DNA of 64,000 nucleotides. Origin: Gemmatimonadota bacterium. GTDB lineage: Bacteria > Gemmatimonadota > Gemmatimonadetes > Gemmatimonadales > GWC2-71-9. The stretch is from contig JAKLGU010000001.1 in the NCBI GenBank assembly GCA_022710485.1, positions 532,315 to 596,314 of the forward strand. Reading direction: 5' to 3'. This document shows positions 7,432 through 15,827 of the stretch, piece by piece. Positions within the stretch are counted from its first letter, which is position 1; every line of letters begins with the position of its first letter. The position numbers were made by a program, and so were the translations under genes. The notes beneath the pieces are model-generated. The model saw only the letters and a list, made by a program, of their open reading frames with translations. It had not been told where the DNA came from and searched no databases.

Positions 7432-9872
7432 GGCTTGAGCTCCGCCACCGTGGCGCCGGTGCCGCCCTGGTTCGACGGGGCGAAGGCGTGGCTCTGGACG
7501 CGCGTGTCCCGGCCCAGAAGCCGCTGGACGCGATCGCGCACCACCCCCGTGCCCTTGCCGTGGATGATCCGGAGGTAGGGCCGGTCGGCGAGCACCGCGG
7601 CGTCCAGCGCCGCCAGCGTGGCGGCCTCCGCCTCGTCGCCGGTCATGCCGCGGAGGTCGATCTCCATCGGGGCCTCGACCGCCGACGGGTGCACGGGACG
7701 GACCGGCTCGCTCGCAGTCCGCTTCGGCGCCTCCCCGCGCAGGACCTCGAGCTGCCGGGAATCCACCACCACGCGGAGCCCGCCCACGCGCACCACCGCG
7801 CGCCCGTCGCCGCGGAGCTCCACCACCTCGCCGACGCCGGCGGCGGCGGTGCGCACCCGGCTCCCGACCGTCACGGCCGCACCTGGCGCCCGTTCCTCAT
7901 CGTCGGCGGCGGCCGCGATCCGGCCAGCGGCCGTGATGCCTTCTTCCACCATCCGCCGCGCATCGCGGGCCGCCGCCTCGTCCACAGCCGAGCGGGCGGC
8001 GCCGAGCGCCTGCTCGACGAGCTGCCGCGCCTCGAGCAGGTGGGCGCGGGCCTGCTCGCGCGCCCGCCGGTCGGCGTCCCGCTCCTGCCGGCGAAGCGCC
8101 GTCTCCCGCGCCTCGACCGCCTCGAGTTCCGCCGCAAGTCGCGCCGCCCGGGCCTCGCTCTCGGCGTCGCGCCCGGCCAGGCTCGCCTCGAGCGCCTCGA
8201 GCGCACGGGCCCGGCGCTCGGCGTCCGCCAACAGCGCGTCGAGCGTGCGCGCGGCGCGCGGCACGTCCGCTTCCGCCTCAGCCAGCACGTCCGGGTCGAT
8301 GCCGAGGCGGCGCGCAATCGCCAACCCGTAGGACCGGCCCGGCACCCCCTTCTCGAACCGGTAGGTGGGCCGGATCGTCTCGGCATCGAACTGCAGCGAG
8401 GCGTTGACGATCCCCGGGTCCCGCTCGGGCAGCGTCTTGAGCGCACCGAGGTGCGTGGTGGCGAGAGTCGTCGTGCCGCGGCGCGTGAGCGAGAGCAGCG
8501 CCGCCGCGGCCAGCGCCGCCCCCTCGGTCGGGTCGGTGCCGCTGCCGATCTCGTCGAGCAGCACCAGCGTGGCCGGGTCGGCCTCGGAGAGGATGTTCCG
8601 CAGGGCCGCGAGGTGCGCCGAGAAGGTCGAGAGATTGGCCGCCAGCGACTGGTGGTCGCCGATGTCCGCGAAGAAGCGCGTGAACACAGGCAGTTGGCTG
8701 CCGGCGCCAACCGGCGGGATGACCCCGCTCTGGGCCAGCGCACCGAGGAGGCCGACCGCCTTCAGCAGGACCGTCTTGCCACCGGTGTTGGGGCCGCTGA
8801 CGACCAGCGTGCGCTCGCTCGAGTCGAGGGTCAGGTCGAAGGGGATGACCGTTTCGCCGGCCGCGAGGAGCAGGGGATGCCGCCCGTGCACCACGACCAG
8901 CGCGGACGGCGCCGGCAGCATCTCCGGACGGAATCCCGCCACGCCGGCGGCGTAGCGCGCACGCGCCACGAGGTCGTCCATCCGGACGCACATCTCGGCA
9001 CCGGCACGGAGCTCCGCCCAGACGGGCCGCAGCATGGAGGTCAGGTCGCGAAGGACGCGGAGCCGTTCCTGCTCCTCGGCCGATTCCGCCTCGCGGAGCG
9101 CGTTGCCGAGCTCGATCGCGTCTGTCGGCTCGAGGAACAGCGTCCCGTGGCTGGCGGACTCGTCGTGGACGATGCCGGCGGGGCGCTGGCGCGCGTCGCG
9201 GCGGACAGGGATGACGTACCGGCCGCCCCGCACCGTGACGCCGGCCTCGCCTGCGCCCTCGGCGGCCCGGAGGATGGTCTCCAGCTTCCTGATGAGCCGC
9301 GCGCGCGCCGCCTGGACGTCACGGCGCGCGGACGCGAGCGCGGGACTGGCGCCGTCGAGCAACTGCCCGTCGTCGTCGAGCGCCGCTTCGAGCCGGCGGT
9401 CGAGCGCCTTGTCCGGCACCGGAACTGCGAGCGAGGCGGCGAGCGGCGCCTCGTCGGCGATTCGGCGGAGTTCCGTGGCGTTGAGCCGGCAAGCACGGAG
9501 AAGGGCGCGCACCCGTACCAGTTCGACGCCGTCGAGCACGCTGCCCTCGACGCGGAGCCGGGCGAGGGCGCCGGTGGCGTCGGGCGCGGGTTCCACCACG
9601 ACGGGCTGCTCGCGGCGGAAGAGCACGGCAAGCTCCTCCACGGCGTCCAGCTCCCGGCGAATCCACCGGAGGTCGTCGGTCGGGCGGCGCGCGCGAACCC
9701 GTCCGGCGCCCAGGGGACCGGCGGCGCAGGCGGCGACGGCGTCGAGGGCCCGGTCGAACTCGAGCGTCTCCAGCGCGGCGGACACCTGGTCTCCCGGCAA
9801 AGGAGACGGGGTGCCGGCGTCCGAAGACGCCTGCACCCCGTGGCTCTGTCCGACCGGTTCGGTTGCCATCAT
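7428..9872 (-). CDS. mutS2: MutS2 endonuclease/ATPase with Smr domain
   Basis: MutS2 acts on branched DNA and, as shown in Bacillus, on collided ribosomes. Walker A is GPNTGGKT (residues 360-367) and Walker B is LVLLDEIGSGTDP. A coiled-coil stretch rich in Arg, Ala and Glu (about residues 540-650) follows. The C-terminal Smr domain shows DLRGM and IIHGKGTG. Length is a little above the usual 780 or so because of a roughly 30-residue N-terminal lead. An internal start near the ALETLEFDRAL stretch is possible. It lies between yqeY and dnaG, with overlaps on both sides. Confidence 0.95.
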   Translation of the reverse strand: MMATEPVGQSHGVQASSDAGTPSPLPGDQVSAALETLEFDRALDAVAACAAGPLGAGRVRARRPTDDLRWIRRELDAVEELAVLFRREQPVVVEPAPDATGALARLRVEGSVLDGVELVRVRALLRACRLNATELRRIADEAPLAASLAVPVPDKALDRRLEAALDDDGQLLDGASPALASARRDVQAARARLIRKLETILRAAEGAGEAGVTVRGGRYVIPVRRDARQRPAGIVHDESASHGTLFLEPTDAIELGNALREAESAEEQERLRVLRDLTSMLRPVWAELRAGAEMCVRMDDLVARARYAAGVAGFRPEMLPAPSALVVVHGRHPLLLAAGETVIPFDLTLDSSERTLVVSGPNTGGKTVLLKAVGLLGALAQSGVIPPVGAGSQLPVFTRFFADIGDHQSLAANLSTFSAHLAALRNILSEADPATLVLLDEIGSGTDPTEGAALAAAALLSLTRRGTTTLATTHLGALKTLPERDPGIVNASLQFDAETIRPTYRFEKGVPGRSYGLAIARRLGIDPDVLAEAEADVPRAARTLDALLADAERRARALEALEASLAGRDAESEARAARLAAELEAVEARETALRRQERDADRRAREQARAHLLEARQLVEQALGAARSAVDEAAARDARRMVEEGITAAGRIAAAADDEERAPGAAVTVGSRVRTAAAGVGEVVELRGDGRAVVRVGGLRVVVDSRQLEVLRGEAPKRTASEPVRPVHPSAVEAPMEIDLRGMTGDEAEAATLAALDAAVLADRPYLRIIHGKGTGVVRDRVQRLLGRDTRVQSHAFAPSNQGGTGATVAELKP

Positions 9873-10309
9873 CCCAGTGAGAGCTCCGTCCGAACGATCT
9901 GCTGAATCACTTTGCCGTCGGCGCGGCCCTTGAACTGCGGGACGACGCGCCCCATGACCTTGCCGATGTCGGTGGCCCCCCCGGCGATGGCCGCCCGGAC
10001 CGCCGTGCGAATTTCCTCGGGGTCCGCCGCCGGCGGAAGGTACTCCTCGATGATCTTGATTTCGGCGCGCTCCTGGTCGGCCAGGTCCTCCCGACCGCCC
10101 TTTACGTACTGCTCCACCGATTCGCGTCGCGTCTTGACGCCCTTCTGCAGCACCTCGAGCACGTCTTCGTCGGTGGGAGCGCGGTTCTGCTCCAGCTCAC
10201 GGTTCTTGAGAGCCGCAAGGACCGTCCCCAGAAGCTGGGTACGGTCCTTGTTCTTGGACTTGCGAGCCGCGGTCAACGCGGCGTGCAGGTCGTCTGCCAG
10301 ATTAGACAC
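9869..10309 (-). CDS. yqeY: GatB/YqeY domain protein
   Basis: This stand-alone YqeY protein has the fold of the tRNA-binding tail domain of GatB amidotransferase. The sequence is typical: a helical N-terminal half and the stretch [18 protein letters not shown], then [18 protein letters not shown] near the end. The GTG start (VSNLADDLH) overlaps the rpsU stop by a few bases. An upstream ATG at 10327 is in frame but would overlap rpsU more and adds six untypical residues. Its role is not established; the coupling to rpsU suggests a link with translation. Confidence 0.9.
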   Translation of the reverse strand: MSNLADDLHAALTAARKSKNKDRTQLLGTVLAALKNRELEQNRAPTDEDVLEVLQKGVKTRRESVEQYVKGGREDLADQERAEIKIIEEYLPPAADPEEIRTAVRAAIAGGATDIGKVMGRVVPQFKGRADGKVIQQIVRTELSLG

Positions 10310-10499
10310 GCGGCTTCCGGGGACCACGGCGCACCTTTCGCGCAGCGGCGTTCATCTTGCGCTTCCGCTTCTCGCTCGGCTTCTCATAGTGCCGGTGCTT
10401 ACGAAGGTCGGAGAGGATCCCGGCCTTTTCACACTTCTTCTTGAAGCGCTTCAGCGCCCGCTCGAAGCTTTCGTCATCGTGAATGACGACTTCGGACAT
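10302..10499 (-). CDS. rpsU: Small ribosomal subunit protein bS21
   Basis: This is the small basic 30S protein needed for initiation in many bacteria. The stretch [18 protein letters not shown] and the tail [14 protein letters not shown] are diagnostic. The ATG is preceded by GGAGAGGGG at about 10 bases, a strong Shine-Dalgarno sequence. It is the first gene of rpsU-yqeY-mutS2-dnaG and has a candidate sigma70-type promoter about 55 bases upstream. Confidence 0.96.
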   Translation of the reverse strand: MSEVVIHDDESFERALKRFKKKCEKAGILSDLRKHRHYEKPSEKRKRKMNAAARKVRRGPRKPRV

Positions 10500-10553
10500 C
10501 AGCAAATCACCCCTCTCCAGCCCGTGTCAGGGCGTAATGTTATGCAGTCTTTA

Positions 10554-10582
10554 AACATAGGTTGCGTGAGGGCGGGGGGCAA
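10554..10582 (-). promoter_or_regulatory. Candidate sigma70-type promoter for rpsU operon
   Basis: On the minus strand, TTGCCC (-35) and TATGTT (-10) are separated by exactly 17 bases, about 55 bases before the rpsU ATG, in the only sizeable gap between hit and rpsU. Each hexamer matches consensus at 4 of 6 positions. The local AT content rises sharply around the -10 element. Confidence 0.45.
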
Positions 10583-10618
10583 GGGGAGAGGACTGCGGAC
10601 TGGGTACTGACGACTGCC

Positions 10619-10966
10619 CTACCCAGGGGGCCAGCCCAGGGCCCGGCCACCGAGCAGATGCAGGTGGAGGTGATCCACGCTCTGCCCGCCGTCCCTGCCG
10701 GTGTTGGTCACGATGCGATACCCCCCCTCGTCGAGCCCAAGAGACGCCGCCGTCTCGGCCGCGAACGCCAGCAGCCGGCCGAGCAGGCGCTCCCCCTCGG
10801 TCCCCGTGGCGTCGCGTGCCGCCGCGTGGTGCCGGACCGGAATTACCAGCACATGCACCGGCGCCTGCGGGTTCAGGTCGCGAAAGGCCAGGACGTCCGG
10901 TGTCCGGCCGACGACCTGGGCGGGAATCTCCCCTGAGGCGATCCGGCAGAAGATGCAGTCAGCCAT
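10619..10966 (-). CDS. HIT-family (HINT-like) nucleotide-binding protein
   Basis: This is a histidine-triad hydrolase of the HINT branch, which acts on nucleoside phosphoramidates. The catalytic HxHxH motif is seen as HLHLHLLGG near the C-terminus, and the N-terminal CIFCRIASGEIPA with its two cysteines is typical. The 115-residue length fits. The ATG overlaps the rsmE stop. The last gene of the hrcA-dnaJ-prmA-rsmE run, it is a frequent partner of prmA and rsmE. Confidence 0.93.
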   Translation of the reverse strand: MADCIFCRIASGEIPAQVVGRTPDVLAFRDLNPQAPVHVLVIPVRHHAAARDATGTEGERLLGRLLAFAAETAASLGLDEGGYRIVTNTGRDGGQSVDHLHLHLLGGRALGWPPG

Positions 10967-11669
10967 CGAGTCCTCGCTTCCTCGCAATGCTGGTGTACAC
11001 CGCCCCCGCCAGGGCGGCCGTCTCGAACCGGAGGATGTGATCCCCGAAGCGCACCGGGACGAAGCCTGCCGCCTCGAACGCCCACCGCTCCTCCGGCGTG
11101 AATCCCCCCTCGGGGCCGACGGCGATCGTGACCGGCTGTGCCCCCACACCCGCGGGCGGAACGCCGCCCTCGAGTGCGGCCAGCCACCGGACCCCCGTCC
11201 GGGGTTCGGCGGCGAATTGCTGGAGGGGGACCGGCTCACGGACCTGCGGCGCCCAGGTGGCCCCGCACTGCTTGATGGCCTCGAGTGTGCGCCGCCGGAA
11301 TCGCTCGACCTGCGCCTCGCGGATGCGCGAGGCGACCCCGCGGGTGTGCTCGGTCTCGAGCGGGACGATCTCGGTCACGCCGAGCTCCGCAGCCTTCTCG
11401 ACCACCCATGCGAAGCGATCACGCTCCCCCGCCCCGATGGCCAGGACGAGCGGGACCGGCGGATCCTCGTGGCGGACCGCGCCGACGGTGACGACGGCAT
11501 CCTTCCGGCCCAGCTCCAGCGTCCCCTCGCCGACGCCCCCCGCGCCGTCGAGCAGGCGGATCGCCTCACCCGCCCCGGCGCGACGCACGCGAAGGTGGTG
11601 CACCTCGAGCGCATCGAGCACGATGCGCGCGCCGGTCACCAGGGAGCCGACCGGCACCAGGACGTTCAC
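10959..11669 (-). CDS. rsmE: 16S rRNA (uracil1498-N3)-methyltransferase RsmE
   Basis: It is a SPOUT-class methyltransferase acting on U1498 of 16S rRNA. The SAM-binding knot motif TIAVGPEGGFTPEE and the following LGxxILRxETA-like stretch (GDHILRFETAALAG) are clear. The N-terminal PUA-like part carries the HHLRVRRAGAG segment. The GTG start overlaps the prmA stop as GTGA, which fixes the start among several in-frame candidates. Confidence 0.95.
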   Translation of the reverse strand: MNVLVPVGSLVTGARIVLDALEVHHLRVRRAGAGEAIRLLDGAGGVGEGTLELGRKDAVVTVGAVRHEDPPVPLVLAIGAGERDRFAWVVEKAAELGVTEIVPLETEHTRGVASRIREAQVERFRRRTLEAIKQCGATWAPQVREPVPLQQFAAEPRTGVRWLAALEGGVPPAGVGAQPVTIAVGPEGGFTPEERWAFEAAGFVPVRFGDHILRFETAALAGAVYTSIARKRGLDG

Positions 11670-12508
11670 GGCACCCGCCGCGCGGATACCGCCCACCAGC
11701 CGGCGTCGAGCACTTCCTCCATGATGGCAAAGCCCGCCGGCGCGAGCACGGGGCGAAAGAGCGGCGCCTCCCCCTCCTCCATGCCGGAGAAGATCGCCAC
11801 GCCACCCGGCGCCAGCGCGTCATGGATGGCGGGAAGCAGCGTCACGTTCACGTTGCGGAGGATGTTGGAGAGGAGAAGGTCGACAGGGCCGATGAGAGGC
11901 GCCAGCAGCGCCGCGTCGCCATCCAGGAACTTGCAGGCCGCCGACACGCCGTTCTGCTCCGCGTTCCTGACCGCCACGACGTTTGCCTCGGCGTCGATCT
12001 CGATGCCGGTGGCGCGAGCGGCGCCGAGCCGCACCGCGGCGATCGACAGGATGCCGCTCCCGCTCCCGAGGTCGAGCACCGACTGCCCCGGCACGAGGTG
12101 ACGCTCCAGCAGCGTCAGGGCGGCGCGAGTGGAGCCATGCTCGCCGGTCCCGAACGCCATTTCGGGGTCGATGACGACGGTGACATCGCCCGCCTCGGCG
12201 CCGGCGTCGGACCAGGACGGCGTGACGATCAGGCGGCCGAACCGCCGCGGGCCCAGCCCGTCGCGCCAGCGAAGCGTCCAGTCCACCGCGTCGAGCGGAC
12301 GGACCCGGGCGGTGGCGCCGGGGTCGGGACTCCCGGCAAGCTGCTGGATGAGCTCCTGCGCACCGGCCTCATCTTCGGCGAAGGTGACGAGGGTGCCGTC
12401 GTCGCGCTCCTCGATGGCCTGTCCCGTGCGCGCGACCAGCCAGGCGGCCAGGGCGTCACCGGCGGTGGCGGGCGCTGACGGCATGACGTCCACGGCCCAC
12501 CACCCCAT
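11666..12508 (-). CDS. prmA: Ribosomal protein L11 methyltransferase PrmA
   Basis: It trimethylates ribosomal protein L11. The N-terminal substrate-recognition region is short and divergent. The methyltransferase domain shows MAFGTGEHGSTRAAL, then VLDLGSGSGILSIAA (SAM loop), and LLLSNILRNV, the PrmA form of motif IV. The ATG forms TGATG with the dnaJ stop. The dnaJ-prmA-rsmE order is widely conserved. Confidence 0.93.
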   Translation of the reverse strand: MGWWAVDVMPSAPATAGDALAAWLVARTGQAIEERDDGTLVTFAEDEAGAQELIQQLAGSPDPGATARVRPLDAVDWTLRWRDGLGPRRFGRLIVTPSWSDAGAEAGDVTVVIDPEMAFGTGEHGSTRAALTLLERHLVPGQSVLDLGSGSGILSIAAVRLGAARATGIEIDAEANVVAVRNAEQNGVSAACKFLDGDAALLAPLIGPVDLLLSNILRNVNVTLLPAIHDALAPGGVAIFSGMEEGEAPLFRPVLAPAGFAIMEEVLDAGWWAVSARRVP

Positions 12509-13644
12509 CAGCCCAGCGCCTCGCGGATCCGTGACCAGAATCCCTTCCCCTGGCCTGGAGGCTCTCCTTCGTGCTCGGCGAGCTCGCGGAAAAGCCGTTC
12601 CTGCTCCGGATTGAGCCGCTCGGGCGTCCACACGTTGATCCTGATGTGGAGGTCGCCACGCCCCGCCTGCCCGAGGCGCGGGAGCCCCTTCCCCTTGAGA
12701 CGGAGGACGGTCGCGGTCTGGGTCCCCGACGGCACGACCACCTCTTCCTCGCCCCACGGCGTCGGGACCGGATAGGTGCCGCCGAGCGCCGCCTGCGAGA
12801 ACGACAACGGCAGGTCGGTGGCGAGATGCTCCCCTTGGCGCTCGAAGCGATCGTCCTCCTCGACTTCGATCAGCAGCAGCAGGTCGCCCTTGCCGCCGTT
12901 GCGGGGCCCCGCGGCGCCCTGGCCGCGCATCGTGAGGTAGTTGTTGGTGGAGACGCCGGCGGGGATTTCCGCCTGGACGGTCCGCTCGGCACGCACCCGT
13001 CCCTCGCCGCGGCAGACCTCGCACGGCGTGCGGATGACCGTGCCCTCGCCGCCGCAGGTGGGACAGGGCGCCACCTGGACGAACTGGCCGAACACGCTGC
13101 GCGCCGCGCGCCGGACCTCGCCGTTACCGCCGCAGGTGCCGCAGGCCGCGGCGCTGGTCCCCTTCTTGGCGCCGGTGCCGCCGCAGTGCTCACAGGCGTC
13201 GAGCGTCTTCAGCTTGATGGTTCGCTTGACGCCGGTGGCCACTTCGGCCAGCGTCATCCGCACGGTGACGCGGATGTCCTGCCCGCGCCGCGCCTCCGCC
13301 ACCGTCCGGCCCCCGCCGCCGCCCCCGAAGAGCGACTCGAACCCGCCGAGGCCGCCGAAGTCGCGCATGAAGATGTTCAGCGCCTCGGTCAGGTCCACGT
13401 GGTGGTACTCGAACCCGGCGCCGCCGCGGCCCACTCCCGCCTTGCCATAGCGGTCGTAGGCGGCACGCTTCTGCGGATCCCGGAGCACCTCGTACGCCTC
13501 GGTGACTTCCTTGAACCGGCTCTCGGCGTCGTGCGACGAATTGCGGTCGGGATGCAGCTCCATCGCCAGCTTGCGGTAGGCCTTCTTGATGTCGGCTTCG
13601 GTCGCGCCGCGCTCGACGCCCAGCAGGGAATAGAAATCGCTCAC
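12508..13644 (-). CDS. dnaJ: Chaperone DnaJ (type I J-protein)
   Basis: It is the Hsp40 co-chaperone that delivers substrates to DnaK. The J domain at the N-terminus holds the HPD motif (ELHPDRN, near residue 33). A short Gly/Phe-rich region follows. The cysteine-rich domain has four CxxCxGxG-type repeats (CEHCGGTG, CGTCGGNG, CPTCGGEG, CEVCRGEG). The C-terminal substrate domains are complete. The start overlaps hrcA (ATGA). dnaK and grpE are not beside it. Confidence 0.96.
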   Translation of the reverse strand: MSDFYSLLGVERGATEADIKKAYRKLAMELHPDRNSSHDAESRFKEVTEAYEVLRDPQKRAAYDRYGKAGVGRGGAGFEYHHVDLTEALNIFMRDFGGLGGFESLFGGGGGGRTVAEARRGQDIRVTVRMTLAEVATGVKRTIKLKTLDACEHCGGTGAKKGTSAAACGTCGGNGEVRRAARSVFGQFVQVAPCPTCGGEGTVIRTPCEVCRGEGRVRAERTVQAEIPAGVSTNNYLTMRGQGAAGPRNGGKGDLLLLIEVEEDDRFERQGEHLATDLPLSFSQAALGGTYPVPTPWGEEEVVVPSGTQTATVLRLKGKGLPRLGQAGRGDLHIRINVWTPERLNPEQERLFRELAEHEGEPPGQGKGFWSRIREALG

Positions 13645-14675
13645 GTCAGCAGTCCTTCGACGAGCTGGCTCGTATGCTCGACCAGCCCGATGATCTTGTC
13701 GTAGGGCATCCGGGTCGGCCCGAGGACCCCGATGACGCCGCGGAGGTCCCCGGCGCGGTAGGAAGCGGTGACCAGCGTGAAGTCGTTGAGCCGCGGGTCG
13801 AGGTTCTCGCCCCCGATGGTGATGGTCAGGCCCTCGCCCCGGGTCTGCAGCGCGGTGCGCAGCAGATCGCGTCGCTGGGTGAGGTGCAGCAGGTCGCGCA
13901 TCTTCGAGTTGGACGCGAACTCCGGCTGGTCGGCCAGCAGCTCCGCCCCGCCGAGGACCACGTCGCGCCCGTCGCCCGAGAGGTCGAAGATCTCCTCGCG
14001 CTCGGCCAGGAAAATGTTGAGCAGCTCGTGGCCTTCCGGCTCGGTGGCGGCGTCGCGCAGCCGCTCGGCGAGCGAGGTCCGGATCTCCTCGACCGTGAGC
14101 CCGGCGAGCCGCTCGTTGAGGACTTGCGTTACCCGGTCGAGCGCCGGCTTGGCGATGTTGCCGCGCACCTCGACGAACACGGTGCGCACCGCACCGCTGC
14201 GCAGGGTGAGCACCATGAGGATCCGCTCGCTCGACACCTGCACCAGCTCGAGCCGCTCCAGCACGATGTGGTTGAAGGCCGGCGCCACGGCCACGCCCAG
14301 TTCCTGGGTCAGCACACCTAGCACTTGCGCGGTGCGGCGAAGGAGCTGGTCCATCGCGTTGCGTGAGCCGGGGAGCTCCGCCTGAAGCGTCTGACGCGCC
14401 TCGTCGCTCGGCGGGGAGAGGTGCATCAGGCTGTCCACGTACACCCGGTAGGCCCGGTCGGTCGGAATGCGGCCCGCCGAGGTGTGAGGGTGGTAGAGGA
14501 GCCCCAGCTCCTCCAGTTCGCTCATGATGTTCCGCACCGTGGCCGACGACACCCCGAGCCCGAACCGCTGGGACACAGTGCGGCTGCCGGCGGGCTCGGC
14601 CGTCTCGATGTAGGTCTGGATGACCGCCTCGAGGACGTGGAGCTGGCGGGTGGAGAGGTGTTCGGCGGATGCCAT
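13641..14675 (-). CDS. hrcA: Heat-inducible transcription repressor HrcA
   Basis: HrcA represses heat-shock genes by binding CIRCE elements. The N-terminal winged helix is canonical (VSQRFGLGVSSATVRNIMSE; ELGLLYHPHTSAGRIPTD). The C-terminal part holds the GENLDPRLNDFTLVTASY stretch and GVLGPTRMPYDKII. Length is standard. I find no CIRCE sequence (TTAGCACTC/GAGTGCTAA) upstream of hrcA or hemW in this window. The ATG lacks a clear Shine-Dalgarno sequence; a TTAGAT hexamer ends 8 bases before it. Confidence 0.95.
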   Translation of the reverse strand: MASAEHLSTRQLHVLEAVIQTYIETAEPAGSRTVSQRFGLGVSSATVRNIMSELEELGLLYHPHTSAGRIPTDRAYRVYVDSLMHLSPPSDEARQTLQAELPGSRNAMDQLLRRTAQVLGVLTQELGVAVAPAFNHIVLERLELVQVSSERILMVLTLRSGAVRTVFVEVRGNIAKPALDRVTQVLNERLAGLTVEEIRTSLAERLRDAATEPEGHELLNIFLAEREEIFDLSGDGRDVVLGGAELLADQPEFASNSKMRDLLHLTQRRDLLRTALQTRGEGLTITIGGENLDPRLNDFTLVTASYRAGDLRGVIGVLGPTRMPYDKIIGLVEHTSQLVEGLLT

Positions 14676-14689
14676 GGGGGTGAATCTAA

Positions 14690-15790
14690 TCAGGCGGCGT
14701 CGGCCACCAACGCGTCGAGCCGGAGCCACCCCTCCGGAGAGAGGCGGAGGCGCCCGCCCGCCTCGCCGGCCCACCCCGCGCGCACCCAGCGGTCGCGCAC
14801 CTCCGCGTGGACGAGGTCCATGGGCGCGCCAGCCGAGGTGCGGAGGCCAAGGTAGAGCGCCTCCAGGCGGCGCTGGCTTTCGGTCAGCGATTCCCGGCCG
14901 CCTATGGTGTCCCTTCCCTCCCGAATGGCGGCGTCCCAGGCGGCATACTCGCGGATGTTCCACCGACGCTCCCCGCCGGTGCTGCTGTGGGCGGAGGGAC
15001 CGAGCCCGAGGTAAGGTGCGCCGGTCCAGTAGCCGCTGTTGTGCCGCGCCCGATGCCCGGGGCGGGCAGCGTTCGACACCTCGTAATGCTCCCAGCCGCG
15101 TTCGGCAAGCGCGCCGCTCAGCCGGAGAAACTCCTCGGCAAACTGCATCTCGTCCACCGCGGTGGCCTGGCCCCGGGCGGTCCAGTGGCCCAGGGGGGTG
15201 TGCGTCTCGACCGTCAGTCCGTAGCAGGAGAGGTGGTCGGGCTCGAGCGCGAACGCCTGGTCGAGATCGGCCTGCCAGTCGCGGCACAGCTCGGCCGGGA
15301 GACCGTAGATGAGGTCGAGCGACAGGTCCGCAAACCCCACCCCACGCAGGATCCGCACGGCCTCAAGGGCTTGTTGCGCCGTGTGCGCGCGGTGCATCCA
15401 CTCGAGGACGGCGGGCGAGAACGATTGCACGCCGAGCGAGACGCGCGCGATGCCGGCGGCGCGCCAGGCCGCCGCGGCCTCCGGGGTGACGTCGTCGGGA
15501 TTCGCCTCGATCGTGATTTCCGCCCCGGGCGAGAGGCGGCGCTCCGTGGTGAGGCCGGCGAGGAGCGCGGTCAGCGCGGCGGGATCAAGCCTAGACGGTG
15601 TGCCGCCCCCGAAGTAGACCGTGTCAAGCTCCGGTGACTCATCCCATCCGGGGTCACCCTGAACGTCGCGCCATTCCTGGAGGATGGCCTCGGCAAAGCG
15701 GTCCGAGGGGACGGTCCGGCGAACCGCGATGGAGAAATCGCAGTAGCTGCAGCGGCGCGCGCAGAAGGGCACGTGGATGTAGAGGTTCAC
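14690..15790 (-). CDS. hemW: HemW-like radical SAM heme chaperone
   Basis: Formerly annotated as a coproporphyrinogen III oxidase, this family delivers heme. The radical SAM cluster motif is CARRCSYCDF (residues 9-18, CxxxCxxC form), followed by VYFGGGTPS. The additional cysteine next to the motif, diagnostic for true HemN, is absent, which favours HemW. The C-terminal HemN_C-type region ends after EGWLRLDALV. The start is GTG. It is 15 bp upstream of hrcA, so the two could share a transcript. Confidence 0.9.
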   Translation of the reverse strand: MNLYIHVPFCARRCSYCDFSIAVRRTVPSDRFAEAILQEWRDVQGDPGWDESPELDTVYFGGGTPSRLDPAALTALLAGLTTERRLSPGAEITIEANPDDVTPEAAAAWRAAGIARVSLGVQSFSPAVLEWMHRAHTAQQALEAVRILRGVGFADLSLDLIYGLPAELCRDWQADLDQAFALEPDHLSCYGLTVETHTPLGHWTARGQATAVDEMQFAEEFLRLSGALAERGWEHYEVSNAARPGHRARHNSGYWTGAPYLGLGPSAHSSTGGERRWNIREYAAWDAAIREGRDTIGGRESLTESQRRLEALYLGLRTSAGAPMDLVHAEVRDRWVRAGWAGEAGGRLRLSPEGWLRLDALVADAA

Positions 15791-15827
15791 GGCCCGAAGG
15801 GTACAGCGCGGCCGGAGCCGGGGAAAG

